Position numbers and translations under genes: made by a program
From: Kovacikia minuta CCNUW1
Lineage (GTDB): Bacteria > Cyanobacteriota > Cyanobacteriia > Leptolyngbyales > Leptolyngbyaceae
Length of the DNA: 64,000 nt
Assembly (NCBI RefSeq): GCF_020091585.1
Contig: NZ_CP083582.1
Coordinates: 2,914,001-2,978,000 of the forward strand
Direction: 5' to 3'
Notes under the pieces: generated by a model
Told to the model about the DNA's origin: nothing
Seen by the model: only the letters and a program-made list of their open reading frames with translations
The model's database searches: none
Part shown: piece by piece, positions 47,129-57,955 of the stretch
How the letters are laid out: every line of letters begins with the position of its first letter
Numbering within the stretch: the first letter of the stretch is position 1

Positions 47129-47166
47129 TTTACGCCCAGTTTACGCCCAAATTATGCCCAAAAAGG
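47129..47166 (-). promoter_or_regulatory. candidate integrase arm-type sites, right end
   Basis: Three near-copies of TTACGCCC (TTTACGCCCAG, TTTACGCCCAAA, TTATGCCCAAA) are spaced about 12 bp, upstream of the integrase start. The same motif occurs at the left end (22849) and, inverted, three times inside the integrase gene near 46800-46840. Confidence 0.5.
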
Positions 47167-47288
47167 TCTAACGAAGTCCGATCTTCACAGAAATTTAGAT
47201 CATCGGTACTAGCCAGAGTTGAAATGTAAACCTGCAAAAACGCCCCCAGATTACTCGTAGAGGGCATGTCAGCTCCATTCTAGACCAA

Positions 47289-47362
47289 CGGGACTGGCGC
47301 GATTCGAACGCGCGACCTAGCGCTTAGGAGGCGCTCGCTCTATCCATCTGAGCTACAGCCCC
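47289..47362 (-). tRNA. tRNA-Arg (anticodon CCU)
   Basis: A 74-nt tRNA on the minus strand. The acceptor stem GGGGCTG pairs with CAGTCCC (one G-U). The anticodon stem AGCGC/GCGCT holds loop CTCCTAA, so the anticodon is CCU, reading AGG. The T arm has TTCGAAT. CCA is not encoded. It is the integration site of the 24.6-kb island and stays functional because the island supplies an identical 3' half. Confidence 0.95.
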
Positions 47363-47529
47363 AGGTTATAAGCAATGATAACAGAAGGCAGAGGACGGAG
47401 GGCGAAGGTGAGGATGGGAGAGAGAATTGAGAATTGAGAATGATGAATTTTCTTCTGACTCCAGACTTCTGATTCCTACCATCTACTCCTTCTACCTTTT
47501 TTTATCCTGCACCCTTTATCTTGCACCCT

Positions 47530-49153
<1,624 letters not shown>

Positions 49154-49255
49154 GGAGATACCAAATCCTTTCTTGACTATTCTGACATTTCTTACTCGAA
49201 GTTCAACCAGTACCTTTAGGAGGAAAACCCTAAATTAACAATTTTGAGACTGGAG

Positions 49256-49465
49256 GAAATACGGAGAGGTGTCAGGTGTCAGATGTTAGGTGTCAGGGAG
49301 GGGAGAGGGCAGAAGGGAGGCAGGAGGCAGGAGGCAGGAGGCAGGAGCCAGAAGGCAGAGGACAGAGGGCAGGAGGCAGAAGGAGAAAATCAGTCCTCAG
49401 TCCTCAGTCCTCAGGTTCAATTCAAAATTCAAAACTCAAAACTCAAAATTCTTCTACACCCCACT
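49256..49465. repeat. heptanucleotide repeat cluster
   Basis: Successive arrays: GGTGTCA-type near 49268, GGCAGGA-type (49318-49350), CAGTCCT-type (49395-49417) and AAAACTC-type (49425-49450). No gene is seen in this gap between DUF760 and scpB. Confidence 0.8.
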
Positions 49466-49471
49466 CCCCCT

Positions 49472-49966
49472 TCATTTTGATTTCATCAACTGGCTCAATT
49501 CCTGGGGAAATTGGTGGAGCTGGAAATATTGGTGGAATTTGTCCGTGACCTGAAGCCAGTAGGAGCGACCATCGGATTGTCTGCGCTTACGAACAAAGCC
49601 AAATTCCACCAGTTCTTGCACATGCTGGTAAGCACCAGAACCCCGTAAATCGACCAATTCTGTTTGGGAAATGGGACCCTTGAGGGCGATCGCTGCCAAT
49701 GTCCGCAGCGCACCCACGCCCAGATCTGCCGGGATCAGGGTCTGCACCAGATGATGAAAGGCTTCTCGCAGTTGCAAGCTATAACCGTTGGGGGTTTCTA
49801 CCACTTCCAGGGCACTATCACGGTGGGCGTAATCTGCCATTAGTTGAATCAACCCTTCTTCAGCCGCTTCCCGATCGCAACCAGCGAATTCAGCAATTTC
49901 TGATACGGTCAGGGCTTGTGCTTTGAGATAGAGGATGGCTTCGATGGTGCTGGCGAGACGAGACAT
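49472..49966 (-). CDS. scpB: segregation and condensation protein B
   Basis: A 164-residue ScpB. It has two winged-helix domains: IEAILYLKAQALTVSEIAEF at the start and LRTLAAIALKGPISQTELVD (about 88-107). The end of the second reads GFVRKRRQSDGRSYWLQVTD. ScpB works with ScpA and SMC in chromosome compaction and segregation. The ATG at 49966 opens MSRLASTIEAILYL. Length and motif order are normal for cyanobacteria. Confidence 0.92.
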   Translation of the reverse strand: MSRLASTIEAILYLKAQALTVSEIAEFAGCDREAAEEGLIQLMADYAHRDSALEVVETPNGYSLQLREAFHHLVQTLIPADLGVGALRTLAAIALKGPISQTELVDLRGSGAYQHVQELVEFGFVRKRRQSDGRSYWLQVTDKFHQYFQLHQFPQELSQLMKSK

Positions 49967-49969
49967 TTA

Positions 49970-50033
49970 GGAAAGGATAAAGGATAAAGGCTAAAACGGT
50001 TCTTTATCCTTTATCCTTTATCCTTTATCCTTT
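49970..50033. repeat. AAAGGAT/ATCCTTT heptamer inverted array
   Basis: AAAGGAT copies (about 49972-49990) are followed by ATCCTTT copies (about 50004-50033), so the array can fold back on itself. It occupies the gap between scpB and the ABC gene and may act as a transcript-end structure. Confidence 0.65.
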
Positions 50034-50883
50034 AGTCCAGGTTTCTTCCCGTCAACTCAACAAAAATGTCTTCCAGATTGGATGGTCTAACCATCATGCC
50101 GGTTTTATCGGGCTGTTGATCGAGGAAGGTATTTGCCGCTTCCAGAGTTGGGAAAAATTTGTAGTCCCAGCGGTCCTGCATTTGCTTCATCACTAAGCCT
50201 TCCCCATGCTTCTGGCGAAATTCCTGAAGGGTGCCCAGCTCAATTAGCTTGCCCGCATCCATAATGCCGATCCGGTTACACAGGTATTCCACCTCATCCA
50301 TGTAGTGGGTCGTGAGTAGGATCGTCATGCCCTGTTTGTTCAGGTCGCGGATGATTTCCCAGAGGCGACGGCGGGTTTGTGGGTCTAGCCCCACGGTGGG
50401 TTCGTCCAAAAACAGGATTTTGGGTTGGTGGAGCAGTGCCCTGGCAATCTGCAAGCGACGTTTCATCCCGCCAGAAAGGGTTTTGACGGCAGCGTCTCGG
50501 CGGTCTGAGAGTTCTACGTAGTCTAACCAGCGATCGATGTTCTGCTGGCGTTGTGACTGGGGAATATGGTGGAGTCTGCCATGAAACTCCATATTCTCCC
50601 AAACCGTGAGATCGTTGTCTACACTAGTTTGTTGCAAAACCACTCCAATTTGTTGCTTGACCTGAAAACGCTGGCTAACAACGTTATAACCCGCCACCTG
50701 AATCTGCCCCTGGGAGGGTTGGGTCAGGGTGGTCAACATCCGAATGGTTGTCGATTTGCCTGCCCCATTTGGACCCAAAAGACCGAACATTTCCCCTGCC
50801 TGGATTTCAATCGAAAGGTCACTGACGACAGGAATTTTGTTGTAGTGCTTGTAGACGTTTTGCAGAGAAACAGCCGGACCCAT
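50032..50883 (-). CDS. ABC transporter ATP-binding protein (DrrA/NatA-type)
   Basis: A 283-residue ABC ATPase. Walker A GPNGAGKST near residue 38, Q-loop VLQQTSVDN, signature LSGGMKRRLQIAR near 140, Walker B LFLDEPTVGLD and switch His in LLTTHYMDE are intact. The C-terminal extension (VRPSNLEDIFVELTGRNLD) is the DrrA-type tail. It would power export of an antibiotic-like or lipid substrate, or Na+; the permease is not adjacent in this window. The ATG at 50883 gives the usual MGPAVSLQNVYKHY start. Confidence 0.92.
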   Translation of the reverse strand: MGPAVSLQNVYKHYNKIPVVSDLSIEIQAGEMFGLLGPNGAGKSTTIRMLTTLTQPSQGQIQVAGYNVVSQRFQVKQQIGVVLQQTSVDNDLTVWENMEFHGRLHHIPQSQRQQNIDRWLDYVELSDRRDAAVKTLSGGMKRRLQIARALLHQPKILFLDEPTVGLDPQTRRRLWEIIRDLNKQGMTILLTTHYMDEVEYLCNRIGIMDAGKLIELGTLQEFRQKHGEGLVMKQMQDRWDYKFFPTLEAANTFLDQQPDKTGMMVRPSNLEDIFVELTGRNLD

Positions 50884-51132
50884 GATTTTTTAGCCAGAGG
50901 AATGAAAATTGAGGGAATTGTTTATAACAGTAACGTAATCTGACTATAGATTGCAGGCTGTAGATTGCAGGCTGTAGAAGCTATAGCAACCTCCTGCCTC
51001 CTAGCCCCTGCTCCCTAATTTCTGGTTCAGAGCAAACTATTTCCTCCCTCAGGCATAATTTGCTTTGCAGTACACACTCCTCTGGTTGAAGCGTGATAGA
51101 GTCTTGATACCAGGAGCTTTGGAGGTCGGGCG

Positions 51133-51987
51133 ATGAAGTGGGAGTTCGGTCGTAGAAGTGAGAATGTAGAAGACCAGCGCGGTAGTAGAGGCGTGTCTGG
51201 TCCGGTGGTGGGTGGTGGGATTGGGGCGATCGTTCTGGCAGTCATTGTGACACTTTTGGGGGGGGACCCCAATGTGATCTTTGAGCAGGGTGCGCCACCA
51301 AGTCAGGCTCCGTCTACCAATGCACCCCAAAGCAGCAGCCCTCCAGCAAACGACAAAATGAAGGAATTTGTTTCCGTTGTGCTTGCCGACACGGAAGACA
51401 CCTGGAGTGATTTGTTTCGACGCATGGGCGCAACCTACGAGAAGCCAAAACTGGTGCTGTTTTCGGGTAGTGTTAAGTCTGCCTGTGGCAATGCCCAGGC
51501 GGCAATGGGGCCGTTCTATTGTCCCCGCGATCGCAAAGTATATATTGACCTGAGTTTCTATCGGGATTTGCAAAATCGGTATAACGCACCGGGGGATTTT
51601 GCCCAGGCTTATGTGATTGCCCATGAAATTGGGCACCATGTTCAAAACCTGATGGGCATCTCCAGCAAAGTTCAAACCTTACAACGGCAGGTTGAACCAG
51701 TCCAGGCAAACCAACTTTCCGTCAGGCTAGAGTTGCAGGCAGATTGTTTTGCGGGAATTTGGGCACATAATGCTCAGAAAGGAAAAGGACAGGTCAGCCT
51801 TGAGGCGGGAGATATTGAAGAGGGGCTTAACGCTGCCAGTGCCATTGGCGACGATCGCCTCCAGGAACAATCCAGAGGGTACGTCGTTCCCGACTCCTTT
51901 ACCCACGGGAGTTCTGCCCAACGAGTGCAGTGGTTCAAGCGTGGTATTCAAACAGGTGACTTAAATCAGTGCAATACATTTAAGTAG
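51133..51987 (+). CDS. ypfJ: neutral zinc metallopeptidase, YpfJ family
   Basis: A 284-residue protein. An N-terminal transmembrane helix (VVGGGIGAIVLAVIVTLLGG, about 24-44) is followed by a low-complexity linker. The YpfJ/KPN_02809 peptidase core contains the HEIGHHVQ zinc motif near 165 and the downstream LQADCFAGIWAH where Asp or Glu completes the site. The active domain is probably periplasmic. Its substrate is unknown. The start at 51133 opens MKWEFGRRSENVEDQRG, typical of the family. Confidence 0.92.
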   Translation: MKWEFGRRSENVEDQRGSRGVSGPVVGGGIGAIVLAVIVTLLGGDPNVIFEQGAPPSQAPSTNAPQSSSPPANDKMKEFVSVVLADTEDTWSDLFRRMGATYEKPKLVLFSGSVKSACGNAQAAMGPFYCPRDRKVYIDLSFYRDLQNRYNAPGDFAQAYVIAHEIGHHVQNLMGISSKVQTLQRQVEPVQANQLSVRLELQADCFAGIWAHNAQKGKGQVSLEAGDIEEGLNAASAIGDDRLQEQSRGYVVPDSFTHGSSAQRVQWFKRGIQTGDLNQCNTFK

Positions 51988-52006
51988 GTCGTCGGTCATT
52001 TATTCC

Positions 52007-53548
52007 TCAATCTCGCGTACCTACTGCCTCACCCCGCTCCCACCATTCCGTTGCCATCTCCCGCATTGTTTCAAGTTCTTCACTTGGGATCTTATCCAGG
52101 TTCTTGAGAATGAAACTCATCCGTCCTTGAGCAGCAAGCTTGTCCCGATGGCGGGCAAGAAAGTCCCAGTAAAAGAAGTTGAAAGGGCAGGCTTTTTCGC
52201 CAGTGCGCTCTTTTGGATTGTAAACACATTTGCCGCAGTAATCGCTCATTCGATTCACGTAATTGGCAGAGGAGGCATAGGGTTTTGATGCCAGCACCCC
52301 ACCGTCGGCAAATTGTCCCATGCCAATCACATTGGTTTGCATCACCCAGTCATAGCCATCAATAAAGGCAGCATGGAACCAGGTTTCCACTTCCTGGGGA
52401 GAAATTCCTGCAATCAGTGAAAAGTTGCTCAGCACCATTAAGCGTTGAATGTGATGGGCATAGCCCATGTTCTTAACCTGGGTCAGAACCTGATGCAGAC
52501 AGTTCATCTGGGTTTCCCCAGTCCAGAAGAAGTCGGGGAGGGAATGGGTGTGGTTGAACCAGTTGCGCTGCGGGTAGGTTCCATCCATGTGGTTGTAAAC
52601 GCCACGCATGTATTCTCGCCAGCCCAGCACCTGGCGGATAAACCCTTCTACACCGCTCAAGTCCCAGGTATCCTGGTTCTCCCAGTAAGCTTGCTCTGCC
52701 GACTGGATCACTTCTAACGGCTGGAGTAACCCCAGGTTCAGGTAAGGAGAAAGCATGGCATGCCACAGGGTAAATTCTCCAGTCACCATGGCATCCTGAT
52801 AAGGACCAAAACCCGATAGGCGCGTTTGAATAAAAAATTCCAGCACTTCTAGTGCTTGCTGGCGGGTGACTGCCCAAGGGAAGGGTTCCAACTGCCAGTA
52901 CTGGCGATGGCGATGGAAATGCTGACTTTGTTTCAGCCCGTCAATGATGTCCTGGGTCACTTGATCAGGCTCAAACCAGAGTGCTTTAGGTGTTTTCAGC
53001 TTTCCTTTGGGTGGCTTGCGGTTTTCTTTGTCAAAATTCCAGCGTCCACCGACGGGTTGACCGTCTGCCATCAATACCTGAAAACGCCGCCGTCCTTCCC
53101 GATAGAAATCTTCCATCAGCAAGCGTTTACGGGACTTTGCCCATTGATGAAACTCATCTTCGCTCCAGAGAAAGTGGTTATTCGGAACCAGGGTAACCTG
53201 ACAGGGGAGTTGAAGCGATTGGATCAGCCCCAGGAAGGGACGATCGTTGGGAGCCATGATCCGCAGTTCTGTAATCTGTTGGGTTTCAATCCACTCAACC
53301 AATGGAGTTTGAAAATCCTCTGTTTGGCGATAGGTGACCTGCCAACCTGCCTGGCGCAATTCCTCTGCGAAGTGCCGCATTGCTGACCAAACCAGCACCA
53401 GCTTTTGTAGATGATAGGGGAATGATTGGACGTGATGCAGTGACTCAATCAAGATCACGGGGGTCTGTTGCAACTGAGCCGCACAACTATGGAGGGCTGC
53501 CTGTTCTACCCAGAGTTGATCGCCTAAAACCCAAACCCCGATCGCCAT
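52007..53548 (-). CDS. cryptochrome/photolyase-related (FeS-BCP type) protein
   Basis: A 513-residue protein of the deoxyribodipyrimidine photolyase-related group. The N-terminal half opens GVWVLGDQLW and the FAD domain carries WREYMRGVYNHMDG and FSLIAGISPQEVETWFHAAF. The Cys motif YCGKCVYNPK plus ACPFN near 440-460 matches the Fe-S ligands of bacterial (6-4) photolyases/CryB. It likely uses blue light to repair UV photoproducts. The gene is convergent with ypfJ and intact. Confidence 0.9.
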   Translation of the reverse strand: MAIGVWVLGDQLWVEQAALHSCAAQLQQTPVILIESLHHVQSFPYHLQKLVLVWSAMRHFAEELRQAGWQVTYRQTEDFQTPLVEWIETQQITELRIMAPNDRPFLGLIQSLQLPCQVTLVPNNHFLWSEDEFHQWAKSRKRLLMEDFYREGRRRFQVLMADGQPVGGRWNFDKENRKPPKGKLKTPKALWFEPDQVTQDIIDGLKQSQHFHRHRQYWQLEPFPWAVTRQQALEVLEFFIQTRLSGFGPYQDAMVTGEFTLWHAMLSPYLNLGLLQPLEVIQSAEQAYWENQDTWDLSGVEGFIRQVLGWREYMRGVYNHMDGTYPQRNWFNHTHSLPDFFWTGETQMNCLHQVLTQVKNMGYAHHIQRLMVLSNFSLIAGISPQEVETWFHAAFIDGYDWVMQTNVIGMGQFADGGVLASKPYASSANYVNRMSDYCGKCVYNPKERTGEKACPFNFFYWDFLARHRDKLAAQGRMSFILKNLDKIPSEELETMREMATEWWERGEAVGTRD

Positions 53549-53618
53549 TTAGTTTCCTCAATTCATCGAAGCAGAACCTACGCCAAGTCAGCAGCCAGGA
53601 GTCAGTAGCCCGAATTTC

Positions 53619-53724
53619 CTGATACCAATTTGAATTGAAAACGCGACAGATCTGTTAGGGGCGTTTGGCCAAACGCCCTTACAGGATGTTGATGTGCCAC
53701 GAAGACTATTTAATTTGGTATGAG
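53619..53724. repeat. MITE-like palindromic repeat
   Basis: Ends CTGATACCAA and TTGGTATGAG form a terminal inverted repeat. The core is the 20-bp perfect palindrome GGGCGTTTGGCCAAACGCCC at 53659-53678. No coding potential; it lies between the photolyase and phosphatase genes. Confidence 0.6.
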
Positions 53725-53799
53725 GTAGGGTTCCAGGTTGTTGCCAACGATCTCCCTAAGTCCGTAGAGACGCGCTTTCTATAGTAGGGCTAAGTCCGA

Positions 53800-54789
53800 T
53801 TAAGTTGCATCCGGCAGGGCAAATTCTACAATCACAGGAGCGTGATCAGACTCTGGATAAAGCTTGTCCGTTGCGAAGGCAAGGGACTCATCATGCAAGA
53901 GTTCGTTATGAATTTCTATGCCCTGATAGTAGGTTAGGAGCGATCGGGAAATCAAAACATGGTCTAACATTGTTCCCTTGCCTTGGTGGAGGAGGGAGAA
54001 CCGTGCCGATGCGGGAATTGTTCGTTCGCAGGCAACCATCACCCGTTTCGCGAGTTGACTATTACCTGTGTTTTCCACATCCCCCCGAATGGCTTCGATC
54101 GGAACTTCATCGGCTTCAGCATTAAAATCGCCACAAATCACAATCAGGGCATCTTCATTTGCATCCAATAATTGATCAATCAGAAGGCGTGTTTCTAAAG
54201 CTTGCCCAACCCGCTTCATGGCAGAAATAAAGGAACCTTCTGCCCACCCCGATGCGGTCTTCCAGGTGAAATCATTGACTTTTTGACCGGCGATCGTAGT
54301 CGGTAGTTTGGATTTGAGATGAACGTTAATGACATCTAAAACTTGATTCCCTAGCAGATTGATTTTTGCGTGTAGAATCGGACGTTCCCAGGTCAGTTCT
54401 TTTGCTTTCGTTTCAGCAGGTTGTGCAGTTATTTGCCGATACATCAAAGGAGGTGCAAACTGATGCTTGTATTGTTTAAATTCACTAATTTCAAACCGAC
54501 TGAGAATGACCAAATTTCGTTCATCATAAACCTGTCCTCCCTCCGTCTTCGTTGTTGCTCGATGATATTCCTGATAGGGAGTGGTTTCTAGAAGTTTGTC
54601 CAGAGCTAGAAGCTGGCGTTGTCCTGAGGTTTCCTGCCCATTCACTTCCTGTAAACAAAGAATATCCGCATTTAATCGGATTAACTGAGGTCGCATTACC
54701 GCAATCCGGGTCTTCAGGGATGGTTGTTCCCCTGGTTTGTCATCTAAGTTTTCCAGATTAAACGTTGCAATCCGTAATTTGGTTGACAT
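53800..54789 (-). CDS. endonuclease/exonuclease/phosphatase family protein
   Basis: A 329-residue protein. FNLENLDDKPG opens the fold, ILCLQEVNGQE carries the catalytic Glu, INVHLKSK, ICGDFNAEADEVP the Asp-Asn pair, and SDHAPVIVEF the terminal Asp-His. These five motifs are the EEP superfamily metal site. Members cut DNA or hydrolyse phosphoesters; no signal peptide is seen, so it probably acts in the cytoplasm. Specific substrate unknown. MSTKLRIATFNLENL gives a clear start. Confidence 0.9.
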   Translation of the reverse strand: MSTKLRIATFNLENLDDKPGEQPSLKTRIAVMRPQLIRLNADILCLQEVNGQETSGQRQLLALDKLLETTPYQEYHRATTKTEGGQVYDERNLVILSRFEISEFKQYKHQFAPPLMYRQITAQPAETKAKELTWERPILHAKINLLGNQVLDVINVHLKSKLPTTIAGQKVNDFTWKTASGWAEGSFISAMKRVGQALETRLLIDQLLDANEDALIVICGDFNAEADEVPIEAIRGDVENTGNSQLAKRVMVACERTIPASARFSLLHQGKGTMLDHVLISRSLLTYYQGIEIHNELLHDESLAFATDKLYPESDHAPVIVEFALPDAT

Positions 54790-54885
54790 TTGCTGCTTTT
54801 AAGAAATTAAATTTTTTCCCTATTCAATCATGTGCTAATTCAACCAGAGAAGAGGGTACCCCTAAGGGTAATTTTGATTTGTTGA

Positions 54886-57800
54886 CTACAGCCAGTTACC
54901 AATCAAGATAAATGGAGACCAGACTGCGGGATGATTGTATTCTCGATCGCCAATTAATTTGAGTTGTGCCTGCCTTAATGCCTGAGCTTTTGTTGTATTG
55001 GGTTGCAGCAATTGGGTGTAGAACTCTTTGATCAAGGGAACCGTTGCCTGATCATTAATAAACCACAGGGTTGCGAGGGCACTTTTCACCCCTGCCCGCA
55101 CCGCAATTCCAGCAATCCCCAGGGCAGAACGGTTATCTCCCGCTGCGGTCTGACAGGCGCTCAGGGTGAGAAGTTCTACAGGTTGCTGGCTCCGGCGCGT
55201 TCGCAACAATTCGTCCAACTGATTGATGGTAATTCGGTTCCGATAAGACAGCAGAAAGGTACTGGCAGCATCGGCACCAAACTTGCCGTGGGTTGCCATG
55301 TGGATGATTGGATAACGGGTTTTTGCCAATCGCTGTTGCATGCTCTCCAGGGTAAACGCCTGATCGACCAGTTCCGTACCACCCAGGATTTTTTGCACCC
55401 CCTCCACCTCGGCACCCACGTTTGGAAGGGCAGCAAAGGGAGCCTGTTCCAGGGTTAATCCTAGAATTAAAGCTTTGGTGTTGTTCCGTTCAAAGGGGCG
55501 ACGGGTAGTCAGGCTGAGGCTGGGAGTGGTGGCGATCGGGTATTTTTCAATCAAAAATTGCTGCCCATCATGCAATGCTGCCATCGGAACTTTTCGCAAC
55601 ACCCCATCGTTAATAAAAACCAGCGTTGCCGGATTGGCTGCTTTCAGATCTGCCTCCATCGGGCGAATCAGCGCATCATACATTTCGCGGGCTTCAGTCA
55701 AATATTCTTCAGTTGAGCGCTTCTCCAATAGAATCCGCAATGCATCGATTTTGACCTGCAACTGCCCACTGCCGATCGACACCCGTGTATTGGCTGCAAC
55801 TTGCTTCGTACCTGCCCCGGCATTGTCAGCGCTAACCAAAACCGGATATTTCTTCAACGTCCCATCTGGCAGACGCAAAATTGCATAACTGCTATCCTCC
55901 AGCACCACGGTATAAATAACGGCGGCTTTGGAATCAATCAACCCGTAAGCAGATTCCCGATTCCCATCAGTTTTAGCAAGAGACTGTTCTGCCCTTGCCG
56001 TATCCCTGGCAATCTGAACGCAATCATCCCCAAAGAAGTTCTGCAACTCCGCCAGTTTTAGCAATTCGAGAATATCCAGGACTCGGCTGACATTGGAGGA
56101 AGATGAAGAGGGAGGGGGGAGAGAGTTTTGAGTTTTGAGTTTTGAGTTTTGAGTTGAATCTAAGTGCTGAGTGCTGAGTGCTGAGTGCTGAGTGTTAGAA
56201 GAGTTTTGAGTTTTGAGTGCTAAATTTTGAATTTTGAATTTTGAATTTTGAATTGAAGTCTCTGTATCTCCCCGTCCCCCCGTCCCCGCATCCCCGTGTC
56301 CCCGTATCCCCGTGTCCTCTTCTGCCTTCTGCCCTTTGCCCGCTGACTTCTGGCTCCTGACTTCTGGCTCCTGACTTCTGACTCCCGACTCCTGCTCTTT
56401 CAGCAACAATCCAATCAACTGCCGATAAACTGGCTCAACGGCATCGCGGAAGTCAAATTGCAAATCCTTATTCGCAATAATGATGTCGCCACGGATACTT
56501 TGCAGGGTGACGATCGCTTGCTGGTAGGCAGCGATCGCCTGACTGGTTTGTCCAGTTGCTTTGAGAATGCGTCCAATCTGCCACTGCCAGCGGTAAAGGC
56601 TGTCCGCTGACCCTGTCTGTTGTGCCACAAATTGAGCCTGTCGAGTCAGTTTCATTGCCTGGTCATACTGCTGACGAGACTCATACATTTCTCCCAAAGT
56701 CCCCAGCGCAAAGGATTCGGCGCGAGCATCCCCCACATTTTTGGCAACAGCCAGCGCTTTTTCTAAAAGGGATGAGGGATGGGGGATAGGGGATGAATTC
56801 CCCTTTTCATCCTTTAGCCTTAATCCTTTATCCTTCTGCATTAAGCTATTTGCCAGGTTAATTAAGCTATACGCTTTTTCCTGGGAGTCGGGTTCTGCTT
56901 CTAGCAACGCCAGGATTTGGTTGCGGTTACGATCTATCACCACCTGACGATCGCCGGTCATGGTTGGGTTGGTCGATGCGCCAGGCTTGTCAGCAACAGC
57001 AAGGAGAGCTGGGAAATTCAGGGTTGGGCATGCCAGTTCTGGCAGGGGGGCGATCGCATCAACAGGTGTCTTTTCCAGCAAACGGTTCAGGTTGAGTAAG
57101 GCTCTGGCTTCAGCCAGTCCACCAATTGTTTGGCTCACCTCAGCACTGCGCTGGTAAGCTGCCAGGGCAATGCGGCTATCCCGGTTTGCCTGTCGGGTCA
57201 GTTTTTCTTCACTCAGGCTATCGCCTTCTAGGTTTGCCGCTGCCGCCTGAAACCGATAGCGCTCGGAGCGGCTGGCAAAGACATTACCCAGATTGTTTAA
57301 CGCGGTGGTGATGTAGGGAGAATGGTTGAGTTTACAGGCAAGGGTGAGGCTTCCCTGATGGGCAGTGAGGGCGTCATCATAGGTACCCAGTGACCAGTAG
57401 GCGTTGCCCAGGGCACCCTGAGCAGCGGTTTCGGTTGAAATATCCTGACTCTTCCGCGCCAGTTGAATCGCCCTCTGCAAGCGATCGATCGCAGATTTGT
57501 GCTGTCCCAAATCGCTGTATGCCTGTGCCTGTTCCGTCAGTAATTGGGCAAGTGCCTTCTGGCCAGTAGCATCCCGATCGGACTGGTAAATCTGAATTGC
57601 CTGCTCCCATTGGGCAACCGCCTCACTAAATTTGCCAACCTGACGATAGGCCTGCCCCAAATTGCTATGCAGGATTGCCCGCTCCTTGGGTTGGGTAACC
57701 TGGGATAACGCTTGCTCCCAAAGGGCGATCGCCTCAGGAAATTTACCTGCCTGATAGCTCCGCAAACCTTGCTCGACCAATTGCCCCGATGCTACAGACT

Positions 57801-57915
57801 GAGCCACCGCCCATTGGGATAGATTGCCCTCAACGATGCAACCAAACCCACTCAGTACAATCCCCAGTGCCACCAACAAAATAAACCGGAACAACTTTCG
57901 TTTTAGCCAGGACAT
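54886..57915 (-). CDS. CHAT domain protein with TPR repeats
   Basis: A 1009-residue protein. Residues 1-35 are a signal-anchor (FILLVALGIVLSGFGC). TPR repeats run from about 45 to 300 (AIALWEQALSQVTQPKERAI type) and again near 370-480. Residues about 505-605 are a low-complexity linker encoded by heptamer repeats. The C-terminus is a CHAT protease domain with the His in HMATHGKF and the Cys in LTLSACQTAAGD. CHAT proteins are caspase-like peptidases. It is divergent from a TPS transporter and may be secreted or act in the periplasm; the pairing is common in cyanobacteria. Confidence 0.9.
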   Translation of the reverse strand: MSWLKRKLFRFILLVALGIVLSGFGCIVEGNLSQWAVAQSVASGQLVEQGLRSYQAGKFPEAIALWEQALSQVTQPKERAILHSNLGQAYRQVGKFSEAVAQWEQAIQIYQSDRDATGQKALAQLLTEQAQAYSDLGQHKSAIDRLQRAIQLARKSQDISTETAAQGALGNAYWSLGTYDDALTAHQGSLTLACKLNHSPYITTALNNLGNVFASRSERYRFQAAAANLEGDSLSEEKLTRQANRDSRIALAAYQRSAEVSQTIGGLAEARALLNLNRLLEKTPVDAIAPLPELACPTLNFPALLAVADKPGASTNPTMTGDRQVVIDRNRNQILALLEAEPDSQEKAYSLINLANSLMQKDKGLRLKDEKGNSSPIPHPSSLLEKALAVAKNVGDARAESFALGTLGEMYESRQQYDQAMKLTRQAQFVAQQTGSADSLYRWQWQIGRILKATGQTSQAIAAYQQAIVTLQSIRGDIIIANKDLQFDFRDAVEPVYRQLIGLLLKEQESGVRSQEPEVRSQKSAGKGQKAEEDTGIRGHGDAGTGGRGDTETSIQNSKFKIQNLALKTQNSSNTQHSALSTQHLDSTQNSKLKTQNSLPPPSSSSSNVSRVLDILELLKLAELQNFFGDDCVQIARDTARAEQSLAKTDGNRESAYGLIDSKAAVIYTVVLEDSSYAILRLPDGTLKKYPVLVSADNAGAGTKQVAANTRVSIGSGQLQVKIDALRILLEKRSTEEYLTEAREMYDALIRPMEADLKAANPATLVFINDGVLRKVPMAALHDGQQFLIEKYPIATTPSLSLTTRRPFERNNTKALILGLTLEQAPFAALPNVGAEVEGVQKILGGTELVDQAFTLESMQQRLAKTRYPIIHMATHGKFGADAASTFLLSYRNRITINQLDELLRTRRSQQPVELLTLSACQTAAGDNRSALGIAGIAVRAGVKSALATLWFINDQATVPLIKEFYTQLLQPNTTKAQALRQAQLKLIGDREYNHPAVWSPFILIGNWL
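56121..56397. repeat. heptanucleotide repeats inside the CHAT gene
   Basis: Arrays of TTTTGAG, GTGCTGA, TTGAATT, CCCCGT(A/G) and CTTCTGG-type units, all inside the coding frame of the CHAT protein. They account for a linker of about 95 residues. Confidence 0.8.
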
Positions 57916-57955
57916 CTTCCCTATTCCCTATTTCCTGTTCCCATTCCCTATTCCC

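Larger units (their letters stand above)
22757..47332. mobile_element. tRNA-Arg(CCU) genomic island, about 24.6 kb
   Basis: A 46-bp identical repeat covering the 3' half of tRNA-Arg(CCU) occurs at 22757-22802 and 47287-47332 in the same orientation. Next to the intact tRNA lies a tyrosine integrase gene, and iteron-like TTACGCCC motifs lie near both ends. Inside are plasmid-type genes (ParA pair, KfrA, toxin-antitoxin), a giant RHS gene and four full IS elements. No conjugation or replication gene was recognised, so it may be an integrated plasmid-like element. The integrase is now broken, so the island is probably fixed. Confidence 0.85.

Noticed and set aside
49256-49465. Short tandem repeats that look CRISPR-like
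   Set aside because: Units of seven bases in direct succession without unique spacers and without cas genes; typical cyanobacterial heptamer repeats.
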